Part shown: piece by piece, positions 37,652-49,170 of the stretch | How positions within the stretch are numbered: position 1 is the stretch's first letter | How the letters are laid out: the number at the start of each line of letters is the position of its first letter | Assembly (NCBI GenBank): GCA_048213135.1 | Contig: PS015032.1 | Coordinates: 277,409 to 329,024, forward strand | DNA: 51,616 nt | Direction of reading: 5' to 3' | Origin: Reclinomonas americana ATCC 50394 | Lineage: Eukaryota; Jakobida; Jakobea; Jakobida | Translations under genes and position numbers: made by a program | Notes under the pieces: generated by a model | Seen by the model: the letters and a program-made list of their open reading frames with translations, nothing else | The model's database searches: none | What the model was told of the DNA's origin: nothing

Positions 37652-39375
37652 ATGAGCAGACGCCTGTTCATGCTTTTGTGTCGGGCCAACAGCAACAACA
37701 GCAGTCCGACAGTCGAGATGCGTCGATTACCGCGCGTTCTGGTGCTCGGACCACCAGGTGTGCAGCAGCTGGCAACAAGGGCGATTTCCGTCTCGATTGT
37801 CACTGTTGCAGACTGATCTTTCGTGAACAGGCGTTGGCAAGGGGAGCTACAGTCAGCGACTTGAGCGCTACTATCAGGTGCCACGGCTGTCGGTTGGCGA
37901 AGTCGTGCGCGAGGAGATTGCCGCGCGGACCAAGGTACGACAGCAGTTGTCGGAAAAAAGAAACGACAGGTCAGTGTTGCTCACTGTTAATGTCGCCTCG
38001 CAGTTGGGGCAGGCGTTGGAGCGGCATGCGGCGGCCGGTGCTCTGTGCCCCGACAGCATCATCTGTGACATGGTCGGCGAGCGATTGGAGCAGGCGCTGG
38101 GCACGCGCGGTGGTTTCGGTGCGTACTGCGCGCTGTGTCGAATGGGAGATGAGATCACCAATACGTCTCGCGTGGGGAGGCAGTGCTCGACGGCTTTGGC
38201 AGGAGTCTGCGACAGGCCACGTTCCTCACCGACTTTCTCCACCAGCGACCTCAGCATCAGCTGTTGCGTCTGTGGCGAGGGAAGGGTTGGAGAAATCCGA
38301 CATAGACTCACCGCACGAGACGACGCAGCACGTTCGCGTTGAGTCTGTGGCAGCCGGAGAGCATTCTCGTGCAAAAGCTGACCGGCCGACGGCACTGTCG
38401 ACACTGCGGTGCCAACTACAATGTCACCGGCATTGTGGACATTGGGCTCACGCTGCCGCCGCGACTGCCGAGCAAGAGCGATGAGTGCGACCATTGTGGG
38501 AAGCGAGCAGACGAGAAGGGCGATTGGATGGCGCGAGTTTCGTGCGGCACCGAGCGCCATAGTCTCGTGCACACACACCTTATATCGTACGGTGTGCACA
38601 CACAGAGACCCGACGATGTCGAGGAGGTCGTTCGTGCACGACTGCGACTGTACCACGAGCAAACAAAGCCGGCCATCAAGCATTTCGAGTCGCTGGGCCA
38701 CCTTCGCCGCATCCAAGTGGTGTGTATGGGGGCCGGGGAACACAGAGGGTGTGTGTCATCTGTGTCAGTGTCACTCACCTATTCCCCCACATCTGGCACA
38801 GCGCTTCAGCATGGTGGTGAGTGTGAAGAAAAGAGAAGAGAAGAGAAGAGAGGAGAAGAGAAGGGAAGGGGAGGGAAGGGAAGGGAAGGGAAGGGAAGAG
38901 AAGAGAAGAGAAGAGAAGAGAAGAGAAGGGCAGAGCAGAGCAGAGCAGAGCAGAACAGAACAGAGAAGAGCAGAACAGAAAAGAGAAGAGCAAGGCAGGG
39001 CAGGGAAGAGAAGAGCAAGCAAAGCAGAGCAAGGCAGAGCGGATCAGAGCAGAGCATAGCCAGGCAGAGCATAGCAGAGCAAGGCAGAGCACAGCATAGC
39101 AGAGAAGGGAAATGCAGAGTAGAACAGAGCAGAGCACAGCATAGCAGAGAAGATAAGAGCAGAGCAGAACAGAGCACAGCACAGCACAGCACAGGCACAG
39201 CAGCACACCAGAGGCGGACAGTGTCTCATCCTGCAAACGGCTCGTCACCTGTGTGCTTCCCCTGCTGCAGGCCTGCTCACGAGAGACTCGCTCGCGAACA
39301 CATCCACATCATCTCGGCGTCATCGAGAGCGCCTCGTGCGTGGCAGGCGCCTCGTGGGGACGAGATTTTGTGTGA
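37652..39375 (+). CDS. Adenylate kinase with zinc-type lid
   Basis: Phosphotransfer between AMP and ATP. Exons 37652-37757, 37831-37934, 38004-38118, 38184-38262, 38329-38536 and 38606-38716 join in phase; a last exon 39271-39375 is likely but less sure. P-loop GPPGVGKGSYSQRLERYYQV spans the first junction. SVGEVVREE replaces the family's STGDxxR, and VLDGFGRSLRQATFL replaces xLDGFPRTxxQA, with Gly in place of the usual Pro. The lid has LVQKLTGRRHCRHCGANYNV and CDHCG, a CxxC...CxxC set as in zinc-binding bacterial and some eukaryotic lids. RPDDVEEVVRARLRLYHEQT is the standard C-terminal block. The basic 29-residue N-terminus could be a mitochondrial presequence. Donors are GTGTGC, GTACGA, GTGCGT, GTTGCG, GTTTCG and GTGGTG. 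Confidence 0.88.
38815..39195 (+). repeat. Purine pentanucleotide array in an adenylate kinase intron
   Basis: GAGAA/GGGAA repeats grade into GCAGA repeats over about 380 nt with very few pyrimidines. The array lies within the intron 38717-39270 and gives a spurious long open frame rich in Glu, Arg and Lys. Confidence 0.9.
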
Positions 39376-39497
39376 TTGCACACCACACGCACCTCGCCCT
39401 CGACAACAAGACCTGTAACATAATCCTACAAAGTGTACCATAGCATGAGAGAGCAGTCACACGATACCTTGCAATTCGTTTACACACTGCCACCGCA

Positions 39498-40232
39498 TCA
39501 ATGCGGCACCGCGCCGCCGCTCTCTATGTCACCACCGTGCCCATCATCAATATGCACCGCATCTACCTCCTGCTCGTCTGCCGGCGGTAGTGATGGTGGT
39601 GGTCGTTGTTGTTGTTGTGGCGCTGCCGCGGCCGCAGCCACGTTGCCATCCACTCCACCGCGCTTCCTGGCCAGCTCGGCCAGCGACTCGGTCGGTGCCA
39701 CCAACACAAACGACTGCAGGCGCACGGGTTCCACAGGCAAGTGTATCTCCTGGTGCGCCGGACTGCGCACCGGACTGCCCTCCTGCTTTCGCCACACGTC
39801 AGACAAGACCGCACACACACACACACAAAAGACGCATGAGCACAGCAACGCACCCACACCACCGAGTTGGGTGGCGCTTGTCGCACATCCCGCAGCTCGT
39901 CGTGTGCGCCCACCACTGGCGAGTCAACCTTGGCCGCTGCTCTCCCTGCGATCATTGATTGCATCGCTGTCACGAATGGGGACAATGTGGAGACAGAGAA
40001 ACAGGGTGGACACTCAACGGTGATCCTCGGCCTCATGATACCGATCACGCTCACTACGCTTCACGTTCCGCTCATGCTCAATGCGTTGTCTGTGTTGTTG
40101 TCACCCGTTGAGAGTGATCTCGCAATCCATCTCTCACTCGCACACATCCACTTACTTTCTCCTCCGGAATGTGAGGTATATACAGCGACCAGTGTAGTAA
40201 AACGGCAGTGTCAGCAGTGCCACCAGCCACAA
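39498..40232 (-). CDS. Unrecognised membrane protein, C-terminal exons
   Basis: Four exons join in phase: 40232-40156, 40089-40019, 39945-39854 and 39782-39498 (stop). Donors are GTAAGT, GTTGAG and GTGCGT. The first encodes a hydrophobic segment (LWLVALLTLPFYYTGRCIYL) followed by basic RRRKQRIEHERNVKRSERDR, typical of a membrane exit on the cytosolic side. The rest is polar, with VEPVRLQSFVLVAP, a Gln/Pro-rich linker and an acidic C-terminus. I recognise no family. Upstream exons probably lie at 40233-40700, where a hydrophobic frame exists, but they could not be joined. It converges with adenylate kinase. Confidence 0.5.
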
Positions 40233-40887
40233 CTGCGACGCACAGACAGTGAGTGAGTGAGTGAGAGAGTGAGACAATGAGAGACTGTCGCGCGTAACAG
40301 CAAAGACAAACTGCAATGCACACATGATACGCGCAGTGAGTGACTCAGTCTCTCTCTCATACACACACACACTCAGCGCACACACGCACAATGAAGAAGA
40401 TGCCTGTGTGGACGCACAATCAGTCACTGATACAGAGATGACACAGAGAGGTGAAGAAGGCGAACCATCTGATCGATCAAGTGCAGTGCAGATGGCACGC
40501 ATGTAGCCAGGCCCTTGACTGCCCTGACACATGCTGGCACAGACAGAGAGACAGAGAAAGAGAATGTCCTGTGGACGCATGGTGTGTTCGATCTCGTCAT
40601 TGCGTCCACTGTGCTTGTCCACTGGTTGCTGTTTTACCTGAGAGAGGGAGAAGAGAACGCAATACATGCAGTGCTGGCTCAAGCTGCACGACAGCAAGAT
40701 CTGTTGGAGCTCGACGTCGACGTCGGATACCGATCGCAATTGCTCTCGAGTTTCCAGCACGCTGCAAACATTCTCCACTGGCGACACGCAATAGCATCTC
40801 TCTCTCCCCACTCATCACTTGCACGCTTTTCTGCATGCACATCGAGTTCGTCCTGCGATCTCTGTCGACGTTCTTTCGAAACATAAC
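40233..40887. other. Unassigned region between a membrane protein and HAO
   Basis: Both strands are open over 40515-40880. The minus strand may hold upstream exons of the membrane protein at 39498-40232; the plus strand holds the promoter and leader of the hydroxyacid oxidase. I cannot choose exon ends. Confidence 0.35.
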
Positions 40888-42341
40888 ATGCAAGCGAGTG
40901 GAGACGACCGCCTCGCCGCCTCCAAGGTGATCAACGTGCAGGAGTACGAGGAGCGGGCACGACAAGTGCTGCCTCAGATGGTTTTTGACTATTACGCGTT
41001 GCGTCTCGTACCTTGCATGCATTCTTCCGCATGCACGCTCTCATTGTTGAACAAAGCACTGGCGCCGATGACTTGCACACGTTGCGTGACAATCGTGCAG
41101 CGTTTGCTCGCATTGCAGTGGTGCCTCGCATGCTGCGCGATGTGTCCACGATTGATACGCGGACCACTGTTCTTGGCAAGGTTGCAACAAGACCACTCAC
41201 TGCTCACTCATCGCTCTTCTCCTGCTCACTTTGTGCATCGTGCAGTCGATCGCATCACCGATCCTGATTGCACCAATGGCCATGCAGAGGCTAGCGCACG
41301 TGGAAGGCGAGCTGGCGATGGCCAAGGCCGCGGAGAAGCGGGGTGCGGGCTTTGTGCTGAGCTCGTTTGCCACGTCGAGCGTGGAGCAGGTGCAGGAGGC
41401 GGCGCCTGGTGCTGTCAAGTGGCTGCAGTTGTATGTGCTGCGCGATCGGGCGCTGACGGCGGCGCTTGTGCGGCGTGCCGAGGTCGCCGGTTACTCGGCG
41501 TTGTGTGTCACGGTTGATGCGCCGAAGACCGGCAAGCGCGAGGCCGACTTGCGCAACGGCTTTCATCTGTTGCGTGTGCTGTTCTTGATAATGGCCGGAA
41601 AGCAGCGGTGCTCACTTTGTGTGTGTGTGTTTGCAGACCACCGGATATCACGGTGTGCATTCTGCCTGTCCTCCGTGCTCTCTCCGATTTGCTCACCTTC
41701 TCTTTGCCTGTCGTGCGCAGCTCGCCAACTTTCCCCTGGTCTGTCACCCGATCGCGTTCCCCTCTTGCACTGTGGGTTCATTCTTCCTCTCGCAGACACT
41801 CTCGTCGAACGTGCCGGAGGGAGTGAGCGCCCTGTCGCAGTTCATGGGAGCGCAGATGGACGCCAGTCTCACGTGGGACGACATTCGGTGGCTGGTGGAG
41901 TCGACGACGTTGCCGGTGCTAGTGAAGGGCGTGTTGCACCCCGCCGACGCCGGACTCGCCGTGCATTGCGGCTGTCGCGGGGTGGTGGTCAGCAACCACG
42001 GTGGTCGCCAGCTGGATGGCGCCATTAGTGCGCTGGACGCCCTGCCGGCCATTGTGACCGCCACCAGTGGCCACGACTGCGAGGTGTATATTGATGGCGG
42101 CATTCGTCGCGGCACCGACATTCTAAAGGCGCTGGCCATGGGTGCCCGTGCCGTGCTCGTCGGTCGCCCGCTCCTGTGGGCACTGGCCGTGCACGGACAA
42201 GTCGGTGTGGAGCGCGCACTGCAAATCCTCGAGGATGAGCTGCAGCTGGCCATGGCGCTCTCCGGTGTGCGCACGATCGAGCAAGCCGCCACCGACGTGC
42301 TGCTGACGCCCGCAGGCCAACCGCTGCGGGCGAAACTGTAA
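40888..42341 (+). CDS. 2-hydroxyacid oxidase (glycolate oxidase family), peroxisomal
   Basis: FMN-dependent oxidation of a 2-hydroxy acid such as glycolate, giving hydrogen peroxide. Exons 40888-40997, 41057-41180, 41246-41568, 41637-41652, 41721-41738 and 41796-42341 give 378 residues. Family blocks: VFDYY near the N-terminus (active-site Tyr), PILIAPMAMQRLAH, LSSFATSSVEQV, WLQLYVLRDRALT, VTVDAP, LPVLVKGVLHPADA (flavin Lys), VVVSNHGGRQLDG (catalytic His and Arg), IDGGIRRGTDILKALAMGA and VLVGRPLLW. Two exons are tiny, 16 and 18 nt. Loop 4, which varies in this family, is short and built by these microexons. The C-terminus is AKL, a peroxisomal PTS1-type tripeptide. Donors are GTTGCG, GTTGCA, GTTGCG, GTGTGC and GTCTGT. 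Glycolate versus lactate preference cannot be told. Confidence 0.92.
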
Positions 42342-42353
42342 TCATGAATGCCT

Positions 42354-43044
42354 TCAACTCGTCGCACACGCCTTCCATCGAAGCAGTGGCAGCGCATCGC
42401 TTCCACGCATCCACGGCGGCGCACTGCGCAACGCCAGCCCCGAGCACTCAACTGCCGCACACTCACACTCCACCAGATCCATGGTCACCACCAGCGACGA
42501 CGCCAGCATACCAGGCACATCGCGCAACGCAGCCTGCGCGTGCGGATGCACAATCGCCCCCGAATCCATGCACACTCGCAGCTCCTGCGCGTGCAGTGGC
42601 ACACGCAGCGCTCCACCAGCGTACACCAACTGCGGAGGACCTGCTGCATCCGCATGCACAATCTCCGAGAACACAATCGGCGATCGCTCACACGAGACAT
42701 AGTTGATCTCGCCAGCGCACGGGGAGATAAAGGGGAACTTGTCGGTGAATCGGCCTGCGAGAAAAGGGAGTGAGGAATGAACGATGGAGACTGTGAGTCT
42801 TTGCGTCGCTCACCTGTGTCATTTTTTCGCAGGCGCTTGAAGAAGAACTCAAGGAACCGTGTGTCACGCAACCACGACTCTACAATGCACGAGTTGAGAG
42901 AGTGAAAGACAACTCTTTCCCACTTGTCAACGCACGTTTCCCGTCAAACAAGTGAAACAGTCGCCCATCGCGACCGCTCACACTGTAGAACCACTCACGT
43001 CGACGAGTCGACATGCGTGCGGTGCTCAACAACACAGGCAACAT
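42354..43044 (-). CDS. UPF0598 / C8orf82-like protein
   Basis: Homologue of human C8orf82, a small protein of unknown biochemical role. Exons 43044-42936, 42879-42814 and 42754-42354 join in phase to 191 residues (about 216 in human). Matching blocks are REWFYSVSGRDGRLFHLFDG, FLEFFFKRLRKNDTGRF, KFPFISPCAGEINYVSCERS, PIVFSEI, LVYAGGALRVPL and LVVTMDL. Donors are GTGCGT and GTGAGC. The N-terminus (MLPVLLSTARMSTRRREW) is basic and hydrophobic and could target mitochondria. Its stop lies 12 nt from the hydroxyacid oxidase stop, and its start 55 nt from the divergent PIGF start. Confidence 0.82.
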
Positions 43045-43099
43045 GTCTGATTGTGTCCCAGTGCGTGTCCTTTGTTCTTCCACTCGCAGAGAGAGCGTG
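43045..43099. promoter_or_regulatory. 55-nt divergent intergenic region
   Basis: It lies between the C8orf82-like start (minus) and the PIGF start (plus). In-frame ATGs for PIGF also exist further upstream, within the C8orf82-like first exon, so the two transcripts may overlap. Confidence 0.35.
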
Positions 43100-43801
43100 A
43101 TGCCCTCCACCGATCACAGGTTATGGCTGTCTGTTGTTGTCGCGTTTGCCGACTTGGCGCTGGTGACGCAGCAGAGTGTGCATCATGAGACGGCGATCGC
43201 GTTGCATGTGGCGATCATTGCTGTTGCTGCGTGCATGGCCTCCAGCACGGTGAGCCGCGTCTCTCACTTGGCGTCTCTCTTTTGGTGCTCACTGGCTACT
43301 GCTAGCGACGTGCAATGAGCTTGCTGGTGCAGACGATTGTCGCCCTCGTGCCTGTGCTGGTGCTGCTGGGTGCCGGCATCTCCAAGTCGTTGCTTGACAG
43401 GTCTTCTACCACCCTCCGAGTGCAACACAGGTTTTCTTTCGATTCTCATCATGCAAGTTGTCCTTGCCAGAGATCAGCTGGTCGATGTGTTGCTGCTGGA
43501 TGTGGTGCTGAGCGTGCATGTGGTGGCTGCGTTGATGCCTGTGCTGCCGGATGCAGCGGCGCGGTCATTGTCGGAGGCACTGCGTTGGTGCGTCGAGCAG
43601 AGGCGGAAGCAGTTGTGGCTGTGGGTGTGGTTGCTTGCGCCTCTGGCGGGTGCGTGGGTGTCGGCACTGTCGCTGCTGCTGGACTGGGATGCTCCGTGGC
43701 AGCGCTTGTCGGTGGCGTGTGTGATGGCCGCTGCCACGTGCAGCTTTGTCGTGCATGCTATCAGACCGCTGTTCAGACAACGACCGGGACCGAGGGAGTG
43801 A
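43100..43801 (+). CDS. PIGF: GPI ethanolamine phosphate transferase stabilising subunit F
   Basis: ER membrane partner of the enzymes that add ethanolamine phosphate to GPI anchors. Exons 43100-43249, 43333-43400 and 43471-43801 join in phase to 182 residues (219 in human). About five or six hydrophobic segments are visible: LWLSVVVAFADLALV, IALHVAIIAVAACM, VALVPVLVLLGAGI, VLSVHVVAALMPVL, LAPLAGAWVSALSLLL and VACVMAAATCSFVV. The diagnostic block GAWVSALSLLLDWDAPWQ corresponds to GAWLGALPIPLDWDRPWQ of animals. Donors are GTGAGC and GTCTTC. It converges with NOMO, 130 nt between stops. Confidence 0.87.
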
Positions 43802-43931
43802 ACGAAGAACGGACTGTGCATCGTATAGGTGTGGTCTAACAGTTGCATTACTTTGGAAGTCGTAAAGGAGGAGATGGAGATGGAGACAGGAGAGAGGGAA
43901 TAAGAAAACAGAGGCAGCACCGACACACACA

Positions 43932-46900
43932 TCACTTCCTGGGCTTCTTGGGTGACGAAGCACCACTGGCGGCGCTGGCGGCACCATTGCCCGTTGCCAT
44001 GCCACGCACACTGTCTCGCACCTGCACCACGGTTTGGCGCACCTTACCGGCCACCTTGGCCAGCATCGGTACGTGCTGGCTCAGATAGCCGCGGAAAATG
44101 TAGGCGACCACACCGAGCAGGCCGAGGATCATGGGAATCACGGACGTGCGCTCCACGTCTTGCAGCTCCGCCTTTTGCGTCGCCGAGAACTGCACAACAG
44201 CCATCAGCAAGAAACGCACGGGATTCGGTGGGGGAGAAACGTGAGAAAGAAACGCACCTTGAAGTGCACATTCGCCGACTGGCCATTCACGTCGACCTCC
44301 ACCGGCGCCACCTCGTCGACGGCAAACAGGCGCGGGTTGAGGTCGTTGGTCAGCTGCACGCGGTAACGACCGGTGGGCAGGCGGCTGAACTCAAAGAAGC
44401 GAGTCACCGGCAGCGGCAAGCTGCGCTTCGACACATCCTCGTCGGTCTGCAGCGGCACCAGCTCGACCTACAAGAGACTGAAGTGAGCCAGTGTTCAGGT
44501 GAGAGGATCCGTTGCGCAGCTCACGAAACCTTCACGTGCGAGATCAAATCCCACGGCACATCCACCGTGCCGACCACATCGAAGCGAGTCGGCGGGAAGA
44601 AGGCGACAAAATCGACACTCTCCACATCCTTGTTTCTGTGTGTGCACAGGCGACGTGTGAGATGACACGTGCAATACAATAGAAGTGAATATACCACCGA
44701 CTCAACTGCGTGGTGACAGTGGTGACTGGCGGGCTGGCGCGCACAATCGTCACGTCCTTGGGGGCGCGCGGATTGCCGGCCACACGCACGCGAATGTCGT
44801 AGGTCTTGCCGGGCACGAGACCACGCAAGCGATACTTGCCCTCCGAGTCGGTGACGGTCTCCTCCAGGTCGCCCTGTGCCACCCACGTCGCGTGTGAGTC
44901 TCACACGCACTCACACTCACAATATCTCTGACGTAGTACTACGAGCGCACCTCACGACTCAGAGCCTCGATGCTGACGCGGGACATGGGCTTGCCATTCA
45001 GCGAAAACACCTGGCCAAAGGCCGAGAATGCCACGCGCTTGGCACGGAACGTGGTCTCCACTCGGCGACCCTGCTCCACCTCCAGCGTCTACAGCAACCA
45101 CGGTCAGCGTCACCACTCCCCCATTAGGCCACCTGACATCTCACACACGCACCGCAGTCTCCGGCTTGAAAGTGAACTCCTTCAGCATCGGCTTGATAAA
45201 GTACTGACCGGGGAAGAGGCCGACGAAATCGAGTTCGCCATTCTCCGGCACCACCGAGTTGTTGCGGTAGCGCTCGGCGCCACTGAGCGAGATGAGCACA
45301 CCGCCCACGGCCGAGTCGTTTTCCTCGTCGCGGATCTGCGGCACGATGTTAGCAGACAAGTGAATCACAAGAATAGTGGACTCGACACGCACCCGCACAA
45401 CCACATGCGACAGCTGCTTGGCCGAAAAGTCAGTCTGTGAGCCGTCCACCAGCTTCAGTTGGTAGCCACGCTTGTCGGCGCGCTGTCGATCGACAAAGTT
45501 AGCAAGCAAGTACGGGGAGGAGAGGAGAAGACGAGCAGCAACCGCACCACTTCGTACTTGCGATCGTCGTAAAGAGGACCGGCCGAGTACGAGCCGGTGT
45601 CGTCTGTCTGCACTTCGGCAACCACACTGTGGCCGGCACTGGCCTCGACAATCGACACGCGCACACCGGCAATGCTCGGCGACACGCGACCAGACAGGTA
45701 GAGACCGGGGCGAGCGGTGAATGAGACCGGCTCGTCCGAGCAGCGATCCTTCGGCACCGTCACACGCTGGTGGCGCGGGTAGAACAGCAAGGCCGGTGAC
45801 GAGGGCACGAGTTCCAGGCGCTGCGTGCACATGTTGAGTGAGGATGAAGGATAAGGGAGATGGAGAACAGGGGAATGATTGTTGAAGAAGAATCGCGAAA
45901 GATGAGAATAAAAGGAAACACACATGCTCCCTCTGTGTTCCCTACCTCTCCAGGGGCCGCCCAGTACGTGAATTCGTACACGTGGCGCTTGCCCGAGTGC
46001 TCGGCCAGCTTGGCTGACACGGCTGTAACGCAACACAGAGTGAGTGTGCACAGTCGTCGAACACCCCAACAGCATTGCATCACACGCAACATTCCTCGGC
46101 GGCATTGCCGACCTTGGAGCTGCCGGCACTGCCGAGGTGCGAGCTGCCCTGCAGTCCAGGCGCCGCATTCTGATCGTACGGCCTGCGCAAGTGACACGAA
46201 TGTGAGATCATCGATGACACGAGAGATCGAAATTGCTCGACGCAACTTGATGCCAATGACCACATTGGCAGGCAGATCAGGATCGTGAGTGGCCTGAATC
46301 ACACCGCGCACCAGGTACGCGCGAGTCTCCAGCACAATCGTACGCGGCTTCCTGCAAATGGAAGAAGGGTGAGGAGTGCAGTGTGTGGAAGACCAGGGCG
46401 ACGGCGGCGCCGGCACGAAACTTGGTGTCGTGAGTGAAGCTCTCGGCCTGGAACTGCACGCAGCCGCTCGGCGTGACCACGTACGAGCCTGGTGGTGTCG
46501 GTGAGTGGTCAGGTGAGGCGCGATGCGCAACAGAAAAAAAAGCTACAAACCTGCGGTCTTCAAACAGAACGCATTCTTGCCGCGCTTCAACTTTGACTCG
46601 ATCACCGGCTCCGAGTCGGCGTTCGAGGTCACCACCAGCGACGCCTCGTGGCTGGCATCAATCTCCAGACTGAAGCCGAGCTGCTTGAACGTGACTTTGG
46701 TGTCCGAGTCCTTGAGCTGTCAATGTCAAGAGACAAATGAGAGAGCGTCCAACAGGCGTTTCAGTATGACAAGTCACACACACCGTGACCGACTGCTTCT
46801 GCTGATCCCAGCACAGGAAACGGCTGAGCACCGATACTTCGTAGGTACCAGCCAGCAGGTCCGACACTTCAAAAGAGCCTGCGAACACAATACAGTCGGA

Positions 46901-49170
46901 TGAACAACCAAAGAAAGGCATGCTGTGCATCAGGAAGCACACACACCATGCTCGTCGAGTGAGACCTCCTTGGAAAAGCTGGGTGCTGACGACACCTGCA
47001 CCGTCACCTGCGGACCACACTCGCGCTGCAGGCACTTGACAGTGCCGCGGATGGAGTGCAGGTCCTGGCTGAAGATGATGCCCGACGCCGGGCCGTCCTT
47101 CACCACCGCGGTGCGAACCGACGGCGCCAGTTGGAATCCGGCCTGGCGCTCCGAGTCCGAGATGAATGGCGACACCTCGTACTCGTCCTCCGGCAGCATC
47201 ACACAGAAGACGCCATCCTCGCGCGCCAGCGTGCGAATCGGCTTTTCACCAGAAGCAATGCCCTTGCGCTGCTCCGCGAAAAAAAGTGTTAGAAGCGGAG
47301 CTGCACAGGAACACACGGGTTGCATATTCACCGAAAAGAGAACAGGCTTGCGGTTCACGTAGGTGCGCATGCTGTCGAGCGACACGACGATTTGACCGCA
47401 CGCCTCGAACTTGGAGACGAGAATGTCGGGCGCCGACGACATGGACGGCGCGATCTTTCACCAGGCACACAGTGAGCCACAAGCTTCTTCCCAGGCGAGA
47501 AAGGAATAACAACGAGACACACCTGCACATTCTCCAGGGTCGCAAACTCCGCACCACTCTTGGTGGCATGCAGGCGGTACACGCCAGCGGTGATGCTCGG
47601 CACCACGTACGCACCATTCTCGTCGGTGGTCGCCACCAGATCATTGTTGAGGAACACCTCGGCACCGGCCACGCCGAGACCCTGGAAGAGAGAGAGAGAG
47701 AAAGAGTGAGAGGTTGGAGAGAGAAAGAGAGAGAGAGAGAGGAAGTGGGGCACAGAGACATGCCACGAACCGAACGAGTCTTCACGTGTCCGGGCAGCGA
47801 GAAGCCAGTGACTTCAAAGTTCTGCGGCAGCACCAGACTGCTGTGCGACAGAGTGAACGGCAGCGACTGCGGGTGAATGTGGAAGCGTCCGTGCTCCGCC
47901 TGTTGCACTTGTCAGCACTCCACACCATCAGCGTCCGCATCATCATCATCAACATCACCTCATAGTCGGCCTTCAGCACGTACTTGCCCGCCGGCAAGTT
48001 GGCGAACTTGAACGAACCATCGCGTTGCGACACGGTCTCACACACCACGCCTGCACGACAAGTGAGACACGGAGTCGCAAGCATACACCATGCATGGCAC
48101 ACACAAACACACAGGCGCACCCTTGGCAGTGGACGTGATAGCCTCGGGGCACTGGAACGACTTGGGCATCTTGGTCTTCTTGCTCGACCCGCGGAACAGC
48201 AGCACTTTCACACCCTGCAGCGGCTTGTCACCAGCACCGACCTGACCACGCACATCGTAGCCGAGCACCGCCAGATCACCAGCCACTGTGTTGTCACCCT
48301 CCACCGTCACCGACACACCATCCTCCGGCTGGAACGACCACTGCGAGTGCGAGGCCACCACAATGCGGTGCTCGCCCGACGGCACTCGAGAGAACAAGTA
48401 CGCACCAGTGGCATCCGTCACCGCCTTCTTACTGTGCACACAACGATGGAGACAAAGGGTGAGGAACGCATCACTCAACCCCGAAATGCAGCAGTGTCTG
48501 CGTGTGCAAGAGAGCAACAAGGGTGCACGCATGAGCATGATTTACGCAACGTGTCACCCCCCGCCAGCTCCAGTCGCACAGTGACTCCAGCAGGGCCCTC
48601 CTTGTCACCATCACACTCATCGTCGGCGCCACCCAGGCATGCACCACGCACACGGCCAGTCACCGTGTACCCAGTGAGCACAAAGTCGACATCGCCAGTG
48701 CACGAGCCACCAGAGGCGTCCACAGTCACGCGCTTGCTCGGCGGGTCTGCAAGAGAGAGTGAGTGTGAGAGACTGTATGTGTGTGTGTGTGCAAGAGTCT
48801 GCAAGAGTGAGTGAGTGCGTGTGCGTGTGTGTGTCCATGGCTCACCGAAATGCCAGCCTGCAGGCGCCGCAATGGCCAGCTCATAGGTTCCGTAGTCGTA
48901 GATGGGGATAAAGTAGTAGCCGGAGGGCGCACAGCTTGTGCTCTCGCGCACCACGGGCTCGCTCGAGGCCGACGACGCCGAGGAGGGCACTCGCAGGAGC
49001 ACACGCACTCGCGACAAGTCGGTCTTGGTGGAGGCGCCCGAGCCGCGCACAAAGCCGCCGCAGCCGACAAAGTCGGCGGAGTTGCTGGAGCTCGCGCTGG
49101 CAAGGCCAGAAATGGCGGCGACTGCAAGCAGCAGCAGCAGCAGCAAGAGGGGGGCGGCCTGCGCTCGCAT
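43932..49170 (-). CDS. NOMO: NOMO (nodal modulator) homologue, ER translocon BOS complex
   Basis: Large ER-lumenal protein of the BOS complex of the multipass translocon, made of carboxypeptidase-regulatory/transthyretin-like beta domains. Start ATG at 49170 opens a signal peptide (APLLLLLLLLAVAAISGLAS). The N-terminus VGCGGFVRGS...GYYFIPIYDYGTYELAI...GWHF matches NOMO. Later blocks in order: GPAGVTVRLELAGG, PLQGVKVLLFRG, DGSFKFANLPAGKYVLKADY, FEVSDLLAGTYEVSVLSRFL, RVYEFTYWA-like HVYEFTYWAAPGE, LFYPRHQRVTV, GLYLSGRVSPSIAGVRVSIV, GVLISLSGAERYRNNSVVPE, FVGLFPGQYFIKPMLKEFTF, GKYRLRGLVPGKTYDIRV and FFEFSRLPTGRYRVQL. It ends with a membrane segment (SVIPMILGLLGVVAYIF) and a Lys-rich cytosolic tail (SPKKPRK). 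I count roughly 20 or more exons; not every junction was checked. GTTGCG donors occur at least three times (46095, 46239 and 48550 areas). Confidence 0.9.

Noticed and set aside
38339-39418. 359-residue plus-strand frame rich in Glu/Arg/Lys
   Set aside because: It reads through the purine pentanucleotide array. The adenylate kinase exons on both sides are explained by splicing.
43013-43099. Upstream ATGs for PIGF
   Set aside because: They are in frame but would add residues that overlap the first coding exon of the divergent C8orf82-like gene, and no homology supports them. A 29-nt intron there would be too short.
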